12,944 nt of DNA, from positions 1 to 12,944 of the forward strand of contig CBDDBX010000021.1 in the NCBI GenBank assembly GCA_965225955.1, read 5' to 3'. The DNA comes from CBDDBX01 sp965225955. Lineage in GTDB: Bacteria > Acidobacteriota > Aminicenantia > UBA2199. Below are positions 12,806-12,944 of the stretch, one piece after another (positions within the stretch are counted from its first letter, which is position 1; the number at the start of each line of letters is the position of its first letter). Below the pieces are notes generated by a model, which did not search any database, was not told the DNA's origin, and worked only from the letters and a program-made list of their open reading frames with translations. Both the position numbers and the translations under genes were made by a program.

Positions 12806-12944
12806 ATGAAAAAAAATATATTAACAATTATTCTATTAGCAGTTATCACTGCTGCTGCTGTTTTAATTTTTACAGAACCTTTAAGTGCTGCGCCTGCTGC
12901 AGGTACATGCTGCAAAGAACAGCAGCACAAATTACCATTGAATA
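12806..12944 (+). CDS. Small exported peptide with Cys-Cys pair (partial, runs off the window)
   Basis: The frame is open from ATG 12806 to the end of the window (46 residues seen). AGGAGG (12795-12800) lies 5 bases before the ATG. The start is a signal peptide: MKKN, a hydrophobic core of about 18 residues, then EPLSAAPAAG with likely cleavage after LSA (28) or PAA (32). The mature part begins with GTCCKEQQHKLPLN; Cys35-Cys36 are next to each other. It follows the propeller lipoprotein gene by 27 bases. The layout recalls the NVEALA peptides paired with BF3164-like lipoproteins in Bacteroidota, but the NVEALA motif itself is not present in the visible part. I do not recognise a named family; its length and the remaining cysteines are unknown. 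Confidence 0.7.
   Translation, partial: MKKNILTIILLAVITAAAVLIFTEPLSAAPAAGTCCKEQQHKLPLN

Overview
The window looks like chromosomal DNA from a moderately AT-rich, diderm (Gram-negative-type) bacterium. Two lipoproteins with clear lipoboxes, an OmpA-type peptidoglycan-binding domain, an RND/MMPL exporter and several phospholipid enzymes all point to a two-membrane envelope. The phylum cannot be fixed by eye. The BF3164-like propeller lipoprotein at the right end is of a kind best known from Bacteroidota. The strong Shine-Dalgarno sequences (AGGAGG) and sigma70-like TTGACA/TATAAT promoters do not look like typical Bacteroidota, so a spirochaete-like or other deep diderm lineage is at least as likely.

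Left part, + strand (1-2566): a tight three-gene run. It holds the end of an MMPL/RND transporter, a radical SAM enzyme with extra C-terminal cysteines, and a fusion of a degenerate nucleotidyltransferase-like domain with a CDP-alcohol phosphotransferase. The last two overlap by 7 bases. Together they suggest synthesis, modification and export of a polar-headgroup lipid or inositol-phosphate-type compound. This is the best candidate in the window for an undescribed system.

Middle, - strand (7965 down to 2633): six closely packed genes read toward the first run. In transcription order they are a CpoB/YbgF-like coiled-coil TPR lipoprotein, an OmpA-domain protein with a duplicated FlgT-C-like module, a Lys-rich exported coiled-coil protein, mtnA, a PgsA/PIP-synthase-type CDP-alcohol phosphotransferase and a cardiolipin-synthase-like phospholipase D protein. 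The first three overlap by 4 bases each, so this is probably one envelope/phospholipid operon with mtnA inside it. A rho-independent terminator for it lies in the 3' end of the convergent fusion gene.

Right of a 152-base divergent promoter region, a + strand gene (8118-9629) encodes a DUF4388-like + J-domain + TPR protein. It ends at a bidirectional hairpin shared with the convergent fused formiminotransferase-cyclodeaminase gene (9675-11330, - strand), which has its own promoter flanked by an inverted repeat.

The last 1.6 kb is visibly more AT-rich and has the look of accessory DNA. It has a 369-base non-coding region with a good promoter and three copies of an ACGACAATTTGGC-like motif. Next comes a BF3164-type six-bladed beta-propeller lipoprotein gene broken by one missing base. 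A short exported peptide with a Cys-Cys pair follows and runs off the end of the window. The lipoprotein-plus-peptide layout recalls the NVEALA/BF3164 pairs of Bacteroidota.
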